Assembly (NCBI RefSeq): GCF_030815415.1 | Contig: NZ_JAUSWW010000001.1 | Location: forward strand, 8,122,001 to 8,186,000 | Origin: Streptomyces canus | GTDB taxonomy: Bacteria > Actinomycetota > Actinomycetes > Streptomycetales > Streptomycetaceae | DNA: 64,000 nt | Direction: 5' to 3' | Shown here: positions 58,877 to 64,000 of the stretch, in pieces | Layout: every line of letters starts with the position of its first letter | Numbering within the stretch: the stretch's first letter is position 1 | Program-made: the position numbers and the translations under genes | Notes under the pieces: generated by a model | Databases searched by the model: none | What the model saw: only the letters and a program-made list of their open reading frames with translations | What the model was told of the DNA's origin: nothing

Positions 58877-60393
58877 CCAGCACCCTGCAGCCGGCGTCGA
58901 CGACCGAGGCGGTGACCAAGCGCCCGGGACGTTGGCTCGCGCTGTCCGTCCTCGTGCTCGCCGTGCTGCTGGTGGCCGTCGACGCGACCGTCCTCGGTCT
59001 CGCGAGCCCCTACATCAGTGAGGACCTGAAGCCGTCCGGCACCCAGCTCCTGTGGATCGGCGACGTCTACTCCTTCGTCATCGCCGGTCTGCTCGTCTCG
59101 ATGGGCAGCCTCGGCGACCGTATAGGCCGCAAGAAGATACTCCTCGTCGGTGCCACGGCGTTCGGTGCGATATCGGTCCTCAACGCCTATGCCACGACAC
59201 CGGAGATGATGATCTTCGCCCGCGCCCTGCTGGGCGTGGCGGGCGCGACGCTGATGCCGGCGACCCTCGCCCTGATCCGCAACCTCTTCCACGACCCGCG
59301 CGAACGCAGCCTCGCGGTGGGCATCTGGGGCGCGACCGCCTCCGCCGGTACGGCGATCGGCCCGATCGCCGGCGGCTTCCTGCTCGAACACTTCTGGTGG
59401 GGCTCGGTCTTCCTGATCAACCTGCCCGTGATGGCGGTCCTGGTCGTCGTCGGCATCAAACTGCTGCCGGAGCCGAAGAACCCGGACCCGGGCCCGTGGG
59501 ACATGCTCAGCGTGACCCTGTCCCTGGTCGGCATGATCGCCCTGGTCTACGCCGTCAAGGAGGCCGCCACCCACGGCTTCAGCGGCGAGGCCGCCGCCGT
59601 CGCCCTGCTGGGCGCGGGTGCGCTGATCTGGTTCGTCCGCCGCCAGCTGACCCTGCCGACCCCGCTGCTGGACATGCGGCTGTTCCGCAACCGCGGCTTC
59701 AGCGCGGCGGTCCTCGCCGACCTGCTGACCATCCTCGGCCTGTCGGGTCTGGTGTTCTTCCTGTCGCAGTACCTGCAACTCGTGCAGGGCAGGCGCCCGT
59801 TGGAGGCGGGCCTGGCCGAACTGCCCGCGGCGATCGGCGCGGTGGCGGCGGGCTTGCTCGCCGGCCGCGCGGCCCGCCGCTTCTCGGTCCGCTCGGTGGT
59901 CGCGGGCGGTCTGGCGGCGGTCGGTCTCGCCCTGGCCTCCCTGACGGTGATCGACCAGTCGACGGGCTACCCGCTGCTGGGCGCGGCCCTGCTGGTCGTC
60001 GGCATCGGCGCGGGCTTCTCGTTCACGGTGACGGCGGACGTGATCCTGTCGAGCGTCCCGAAGGAACAGGCGGGCTCGGCGTCGGCGGTCTCGGAGACGG
60101 CCTACGAACTGGGCGCGGCCCTGGGCATCGCCGTACTGGGCTCCATCGTGACGGGCGTGTACCGCGACTTCACGGGCCCGGCGGGCACACCGGACGGGGC
60201 ACACGAGTCGCTGGGCGGCGCGGTGGAGGCGGCGGCCGGGATGCCGGCGCAGCAGTCGGCGGCACTCCTGGACTCGGCGCGGCAGGCCTTCGTGGACGGC
60301 CTGTCACTGGCGGTGGGCCTGGGAGCAGCGGTCCTGCTGGCAGCGGCGGTGGCGGCCTGGTTCATGCTCCGGGACCAGCGGCTGGGCAATTAG
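58873..60393 (+). CDS. MFS drug transporter, DHA2 (14-TM, QacA/EmrB-like) family
   Basis: 506 aa, about 14 hydrophobic helices. Motif A is GSLGDRIGRKKILLVG after helix 2, the antiporter motif C is GATASAGTAIGPIAGGFLLE in helix 5, and the acidic residue in helix 1 (VAVDATVLGLASPYI) is the QacA-type D. Such pumps exchange protons for lipophilic or cationic drugs. It is regulated by the coupled TetR gene. Its TAG stop abuts a hairpin repeat (60393), the probable 3' end. Confidence 0.92.
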   Translation: MTSTLQPASTTEAVTKRPGRWLALSVLVLAVLLVAVDATVLGLASPYISEDLKPSGTQLLWIGDVYSFVIAGLLVSMGSLGDRIGRKKILLVGATAFGAISVLNAYATTPEMMIFARALLGVAGATLMPATLALIRNLFHDPRERSLAVGIWGATASAGTAIGPIAGGFLLEHFWWGSVFLINLPVMAVLVVVGIKLLPEPKNPDPGPWDMLSVTLSLVGMIALVYAVKEAATHGFSGEAAAVALLGAGALIWFVRRQLTLPTPLLDMRLFRNRGFSAAVLADLLTILGLSGLVFFLSQYLQLVQGRRPLEAGLAELPAAIGAVAAGLLAGRAARRFSVRSVVAGGLAAVGLALASLTVIDQSTGYPLLGAALLVVGIGAGFSFTVTADVILSSVPKEQAGSASAVSETAYELGAALGIAVLGSIVTGVYRDFTGPAGTPDGAHESLGGAVEAAAGMPAQQSAALLDSARQAFVDGLSLAVGLGAAVLLAAAVAAWFMLRDQRLGN

Positions 60394-60451
60394 GGGCGCG
60401 GGGCTGTATCGATGTGCGGCTCCGCCGCGTGAGCGCGACCAGCCACGAACC
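60393..60451 (+). repeat. Intergenic hairpin repeat, copy 6
   Basis: GGGGCGCGGGGCTGTATCGA, TGTGCGGCTCCGCCGCGTGA, GCGCGACCAGCCACGAACC. It is very close to consensus and starts at the last base of the MFS stop codon. GCGGC/GCCGC makes the inner hairpin and GGCTG/CAGCC an outer stem. Confidence 0.85.
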
Positions 60452-60488
60452 ACCTGCACCCGCCCTCGCGCAGCCCCCTGAACGGCGA

Positions 60489-61160
60489 TCAGGCAGCCTT
60501 CGCCTTCGTGGCGTACATGTCCACGTACTCCTGACCCGACAGCCGCATGACCTCCGTCATCACAGAGTCCGTGACCGCCCGCAGCACATACCGGTCCCGG
60601 TCCATCCCCTCGTACCGGGAGAACTCCATCGCCTCACCGAACCGCACGGTCACGCGGCCGGGCCGCGGAATCCCCGCACCGCCCGGCTGCACCTTGTCCG
60701 TACCGATGATGGCGAACGGGACAACCGGCGCACCGGTCATCATGGCCAGCCGCGCGATCCCGGTGCGACCGCGGTAGAGCCGGCCGTCGGGGGAGCGGGT
60801 GCCCTCCGGGTAGATGCTGAAGACCTTGCCCTCCTCCAGCACCCGGCGCCCGGTCATCAGCGCCGCGACACCACCGCGCCCGCCGTCCCGGTCGACCGGG
60901 ATCATGCCGCAGCCCGTGAAGAACCAGGCCATCAGCCGCCCCTTGAGGCCCTTGCCGGTGACGTACTCGTCCTTGCCGATGAAGAAGACCTGACGGTCGC
61001 AGAAGAGCGGCATGATCATCGAGTCGATGAACGTGAGGTGGTTGCCGGCGAGGATCACCGGACCGTCTCCCGGGATGTGCTCCGCGCCCTCCACCCGGGG
61101 GCGGAACATCAGGCGCATGATCGGTCCGAGCACTGCCTTGATGAGCACGAAGCGGGACAA
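60489..61160 (-). CDS. 1-acyl-glycerol-3-phosphate acyltransferase (PlsC-like), TTG start
   Basis: 223 aa. The acyltransferase H-x4-D box is AGNHLTFIDSMIMP (motif I). Motif III is FSIYPEGTRSPDGRLYRG, and motif IV is GAPVVPFAIIGTDKV. It transfers an acyl group to lysophosphatidic acid or a related lysolipid at the membrane. No ATG or GTG suits the family start; GGAGG five nt before TTG at 61160 (LSRFVLIKAVLGP) decides it. The longer frame to 61238 would occupy the divergent promoter region with the glycerophosphodiesterase. Confidence 0.88.
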   Translation of the reverse strand: MSRFVLIKAVLGPIMRLMFRPRVEGAEHIPGDGPVILAGNHLTFIDSMIMPLFCDRQVFFIGKDEYVTGKGLKGRLMAWFFTGCGMIPVDRDGGRGGVAALMTGRRVLEEGKVFSIYPEGTRSPDGRLYRGRTGIARLAMMTGAPVVPFAIIGTDKVQPGGAGIPRPGRVTVRFGEAMEFSRYEGMDRDRYVLRAVTDSVMTEVMRLSGQEYVDMYATKAKAA

Positions 61161-61492
61161 CGGATCCTCCGGTGTCAAGTGAATCGGTATATGTCTGTGC
61201 AGGTGAGGACGATACTCGCGGTTCCCGGGGTCGTGCACATCGGGTTCACCGGGTTCACCGAGGTCTTACGTACTGTTGACGCTGGTTTACCTGCGGTGGC
61301 GCCCGGCGTACCGCCCGTAACCCATTGGCCATGATGTGACGGACATCGCGTACCCCTTCTGATGAGCCGTCAACTCAAACCTTCGGTACGACATCCAGCG
61401 TCACCCGCGTGTTCTGCCGGAGGTCTCCCGTCCGACATGTACACACACCTACGATCGGCCCGCACTGAAGAGCCGACGCAGGGAGGGCCCTC
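61161..61492. other. Divergent promoter region with PHO-box-like repeats
   Basis: 332 nt without a gene between the acyltransferase and glycerophosphodiesterase genes. GTTCACC-like heptamers occur at 61244, 61253, 61275 (GTTGACG) and 61285 (GTTTACC). GGGAGGGCCC before the ATG at 61493 supplies the ribosome binding site. Much of the rest has no recognisable signal. Confidence 0.6.
61244..61291 (+). promoter_or_regulatory. Candidate PhoP operator (PHO-box-like direct repeats)
   Basis: Two exact GTTCACC units (61244-61250, 61253-61259) followed by GTTGACG (61275-61281) and GTTTACC (61285-61291). Streptomyces PHO boxes are 11-nt direct repeats of GTTCACC-N4; the first two here are only 9 nt apart, while 61253 to 61275 is 22 nt, two canonical steps. 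S. coelicolor glpQ1 is, from memory, a PhoP target, which supports the call. Confidence 0.55.
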
Positions 61493-62656
61493 ATGGGAAC
61501 GCAGAACTCGGACGAGCAGGTGGGCGGGACCGGCCGGCGGGCACTTCTCGGCGCCGCGGTGCTCGGTGCGAGCGGAGCGGTCCTCGGACTGCCGGGTACC
61601 GCGAGAGCGGGCGAGGCACGGCATGGTGGAGGGGTGAAGAGCCTGCCCGTGCCGACGATCATCGGCCACCGGGGCGCCAGCGGCTACCGGCCGGAGCACA
61701 CCCTCGGCTCGTACCAGCTCGCCCTCGACCTGGGCGCCCATGTCGTGGAGGCCGGCGACCTGGTGCCCACCAAGGACGGCCACATCGTCTGCCGCCACGA
61801 GCCGGAGATCGGCGGCACGACGGACGTCGCGGACCATCCCGAGTTCGCCGGCCGCAGGACGACCAAGCTCCTCGACGGTGTCTCCGTCACCGGCTGGTTC
61901 ACCGAGGACTTCACGCTCGCCGAGCTGAAGACACTGCGCGCGATCGAGCGCATCCCGGCCAACCGTCCGCACAACACCCTCTACAACGGACGCTGGGAGA
62001 TCCCCACCTTCGAAGAGGTCCTGAAGTGGCAGGACGAGCAGACCCGCAAGCGGGGCAAGCAGGTCTGGATCTACCCCGAGACCAAGCACCCCACGTACTT
62101 CCGCAAGCTGGGCCTGGGCCTGGAGGAGCGGGTCGCGAAGCTGCTGCGCAAGTACGGCAAGGACGGCAAGAACGCGCCGGTCATCCTCCAGTCCTTCGAG
62201 CCGACCAGCATCCAGCGGCTGAACAAGCTGGTCGGCAACCCGCTGGTCGTCCTGCTCTCCTCCGCGACCAGCCGCCCCTGGGACTTCGTCGAGACGGGTG
62301 ATCCGCGCACGGTCGCCGACCTGATCACGCCCAAGGGACTCAAGGAGATCGCCGGCTACGCCCAGGGCATCGGCCCGACCCTCGACCTGGTCATCCCGAA
62401 GGACGCGAACGGCAGCCTCACCACGCCGACCACCCTCGTCGCGGACGCGCACAAAGCGGGCCTGATCCTGCACCCGTACACCATGCGCAACGAGAACCCC
62501 TTCCTGCCCGCCGAGTACCGCAAGGGCACCGACGCCGACGCGTACGGCGATGTCTTCGGGGCCTACCGGACGTACTTCGCCACGGGCATCGACGGTGTCT
62601 TCACCGACAACCCGGACACCGGGCTGCTGGCCCGCCAGGATTTCGTCAACGGCTGA
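61493..62656 (+). CDS. glpQ1: Secreted glycerophosphodiester phosphodiesterase (GlpQ)
   Basis: 387 aa. A Tat-like signal (GTGRRALLGAAVLGASGAVL, cleavage near ARAGE) is followed by a GDPD barrel: IIGHRGASGYRPEHTLGSYQLA with the catalytic His and metal Glu, VVEAGDLVPTKDGHIVCRHE with the second His, the metal Glu in WIYPETKHP, and the final GIDGVFTDNPDTGL. It releases glycerol-3-phosphate from glycerophosphodiesters, including teichoic-acid or phospholipid fragments, to scavenge phosphate. The symbol rests on synteny with S. coelicolor SCO1565. PHO-like repeats upstream imply phosphate control. Confidence 0.9.
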   Translation: MGTQNSDEQVGGTGRRALLGAAVLGASGAVLGLPGTARAGEARHGGGVKSLPVPTIIGHRGASGYRPEHTLGSYQLALDLGAHVVEAGDLVPTKDGHIVCRHEPEIGGTTDVADHPEFAGRRTTKLLDGVSVTGWFTEDFTLAELKTLRAIERIPANRPHNTLYNGRWEIPTFEEVLKWQDEQTRKRGKQVWIYPETKHPTYFRKLGLGLEERVAKLLRKYGKDGKNAPVILQSFEPTSIQRLNKLVGNPLVVLLSSATSRPWDFVETGDPRTVADLITPKGLKEIAGYAQGIGPTLDLVIPKDANGSLTTPTTLVADAHKAGLILHPYTMRNENPFLPAEYRKGTDADAYGDVFGAYRTYFATGIDGVFTDNPDTGLLARQDFVNG

Positions 62657-62729
62657 GCATGCGACCCCGGTTGGGGTGACAATCGGCCGTCCGGGCAACC
62701 CGCCGCCCGGCGGCCGCGTCGTCAGGCAT

Positions 62730-63236
62730 ATGACGCACGACCTCGTGGCCACGCTGCGCCCCCTGCTCACCGCCGAGGCCTCCGCCGAGGCACATGCCAC
62801 CGGTACGGAACCGGGCGACCTGGAACAGGCGGTCTGGCTCCGCCTTCTGGAGCGCCTCGACACCGACGGCCCGCCGACCGACCCACAGGGCTGGCTGCGC
62901 AGAGCGGTCCGCTCGGAGTCCCGCCGTACCCGTCGTACGACCCGGCTCGAACGGCCGTATGAGACCGAGCCCGCGGACGACGTGGACCGCACCCCGGAAC
63001 ACCAGGCTCTCGCGGCGGCCCGCGGCCGGGCCCTGCGTGATGCCGTACGCCGTTTGCCGGGCCGCTGCCCGAGTCTGATGGAGGCGCTGCTCTCCCCGAT
63101 GGACCTCACCTATCGGGAAATCGCGGGGGAGTTGGGTATCTCACAGGGCAGTCTCGGTCCGGAACGTTCCAGATGCCTGGGTTGTCTTCGCCGATTGCTC
63201 ACACCGGAGGTTGCGGCCCGCGGAGCGCGGGGATAG
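62730..63236 (+). CDS. Small sigma-70-family (ECF-like) sigma factor
   Basis: 168 aa. A shortened region 2 is suggested by DLEQAVWLRLLERLD and WLRRAVRSESRRTRR, and region 4 by LTYREIAGELGISQGSLGPE, a helix-turn-helix ending RSRCLGCLRRLL. Region 2.1 is abbreviated compared with normal ECF factors, so promoter recognition may depend mainly on region 4. No anti-sigma gene is adjacent. ATG at 62730 is chosen from the start MTHDLVATLRPLL. It lies between the glycerophosphodiesterase and the GNAT gene on the same strand. Confidence 0.8.
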   Translation: MTHDLVATLRPLLTAEASAEAHATGTEPGDLEQAVWLRLLERLDTDGPPTDPQGWLRRAVRSESRRTRRTTRLERPYETEPADDVDRTPEHQALAAARGRALRDAVRRLPGRCPSLMEALLSPMDLTYREIAGELGISQGSLGPERSRCLGCLRRLLTPEVAARGARG

Positions 63237-63282
63237 GAGTGATGGACGAAACGGCGATCAGGTGAGCGGGAGGCGTGCGCAC

Positions 63283-63780
63283 ATGGGCATGAGCGTGACC
63301 ATCTCGGTGGCGACCGAACAGGACGCGGAGCAGATCTTCAGGCTTCAGTACCTGTGCTTCCAGAGCGAGGCGGCGCTGTACGGCAACTACCGCATCGATC
63401 CGCTTGTCCAGACCCTGGACTCGGTCCGGGAGGAGGTCGCCGCGGACTGCGTCTTCGTGGCCCGGCTCGGCGAGGAGGTGGTCGGCTCGGTGCGCGGCCG
63501 CATCACCGAGGACGGCTCGGCCGCCATCGGCAAGCTCTGCGTCCACCCCCGCCTCCAGGGCCACGGCATCGGCGCGCGACTTCTCCGCGCGGCGGAATCG
63601 GCTCTGGCCGAGGAGCGCGGCGCCACCCGGTTCCGCCTCTTCACGGGCCACCGCAGCGAGGGCAACCTCCGCCTCTACCGCAAGGTGGGCTATGAGGCGG
63701 TCGGCACGTCCAAGGGCGCGGACGGCGTACCGATGATCGTCCTGGAGAAGCCGGCCGGCGCCTACGTGGCGACGGCCTGA
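63283..63780 (+). CDS. GNAT-family N-acetyltransferase
   Basis: 165 aa. Motif A is LCVHPRLQGHGIGARLLRAA with the acetyl-CoA loop Q-G-H-G-I-G, after the strand VGSVRGRITEDGSAAIGK; FTGHRSEGNLRLYRKVGYEA is the family C-terminal half. The acceptor is unknown. ATG at 63283 follows GGGAGG by 9 nt, supporting it over the longer frame to 63211; ATG at 63289 is an alternative. It is convergent with the membrane protein at the right edge. Confidence 0.9.
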   Translation: MGMSVTISVATEQDAEQIFRLQYLCFQSEAALYGNYRIDPLVQTLDSVREEVAADCVFVARLGEEVVGSVRGRITEDGSAAIGKLCVHPRLQGHGIGARLLRAAESALAEERGATRFRLFTGHRSEGNLRLYRKVGYEAVGTSKGADGVPMIVLEKPAGAYVATA

Positions 63781-63787
63781 GGGCTTC

Positions 63788-64000
63788 TCAGACGGTCCGC
63801 GCCTTACGGAGCCAGTAGATGGCCGACAGCGGCAGCAGTACGGGGATGAAGACATACCCCATGCCGTAGTCCGACCAGACGGTCGCGTCGGGGAACGCCG
63901 ACGGGTCCAGCAGGGTCCAGGTGCCCACCGTCAGCACGCCCACCAGCTCGGCGGCGCAGCACACCAGCGCCGCCTTGCGGGCGGTCTCCCCGCCCCGCAC
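63788..64000 (-). CDS. Small membrane protein, 5' end outside window
   Basis: C-terminal 71 codons of a reading frame that continues past the right edge. Two hydrophobic stretches are visible: AALVCCAAELVGVLTVGTWT and GYVFIPVLLPLSAIYWL. The C-terminus is the basic RKARTV. It resembles short integral-membrane proteins common in Streptomyces, with no recognised function. The GTG at the edge cannot be judged as a start. Confidence 0.6.
   Translation of the reverse strand: MRGGETARKAALVCCAAELVGVLTVGTWTLLDPSAFPDATVWSDYGMGYVFIPVLLPLSAIYWLRKARTV

Noticed and set aside
1..64000. Insertion sequences, prophage, tRNA or rRNA genes, biosynthetic gene cluster
   Set aside because: No transposase, integrase, phage structural, polyketide or peptide synthetase motifs were seen in the translations. 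No tRNA cloverleaf or rRNA sequence was recognised by eye; a covariance-model scan could still find one.

Overview
The window is a very GC-rich, gene-dense actinobacterial chromosome segment. Codon use, GTG starts, many 1-8 nt gene overlaps, rare TTA codons and the protein families present point to Streptomyces. From memory, the order (glycine betaine transporter, glnA4 locus, infC-rpmI-rplT, pheST, argCJBDR, argH, glpQ) matches the S. coelicolor SCO1621-SCO1563 region read in reverse. That synteny is recollection, not a search result.

Layout. 1-6.2 kb: a 5'-3' exonuclease running off the left edge; a glycine betaine/proline ABC transporter whose permease is fused to two substrate-binding domains; an XRE-cupin regulator; a metal/cobalamin-receptor-like protein. 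6.2-9.3 kb: a TDT carrier divergent from a LysR regulator, then a phosphotransferase. 9.3-14.5 kb: a gamma-glutamylation locus (C26 hydrolase, FadR-type GntR regulator, GlnA4-like synthetase, aldehyde dehydrogenase, SDR). 14.5-22.1 kb: a frameshifted DUF2510 protein, a PLP racemase-fold enzyme, a mycosin-like protease with its membrane partner, a serine hydrolase, SseB and DUF1844 proteins. 22.1-29.8 kb: core translation genes infC-rpmI-rplT, a SpoU methyltransferase, an orphan histidine kinase and pheST. 30-41.7 kb: regulators and small enzymes, a MocR/EamA divergent pair and a 90-bp tandem repeat block. 41.8-44.4 kb: a secreted arabinofuranosidase. 45-49.9 kb: argCJBDR. 50-53 kb: a flavin electron-transfer operon (ferric-reductase-like membrane protein, double FMN-binding protein, ApbE). 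53-55.4 kb: an L,D-transpeptidase, a PNPOx-family protein and a secreted two-repeat protein. 55.6-57 kb: argH. 57-64 kb: an aldo/keto reductase, a TetR-MFS pair, an acyltransferase, a glycerophosphodiesterase with a PHO-like operator, a small sigma factor, a GNAT enzyme and a partial membrane protein.

Functional links. argCJBDR and argH supply arginine biosynthesis; both promoters carry TGCAT-N5-TGCA boxes overlapping good -35/-10 elements, the expected targets of the ArgR encoded here. The gamma-glutamylation genes fit glutamate-primed ethanolamine or amine catabolism. ApbE probably flavinylates the neighbouring FMN-binding protein, which is fed by the membrane reductase.

Most unusual sequence-level observations: four TGCA motifs at exact 10-bp steps before argH; a likely ATC start and terminator-like leader for infC; TTA codons in three genes; a six-copy intergenic hairpin family, one copy read into a phosphatase C-terminus; divergent genes whose start codons overlap; a histidine-phosphatase-fold protein lacking both catalytic histidines; and two genes each apparently missing one base. 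I found no CRISPR array, insertion sequence, prophage, tRNA or rRNA. No wholly new defence or biosynthetic system is evident; most of the window looks like core chromosome.
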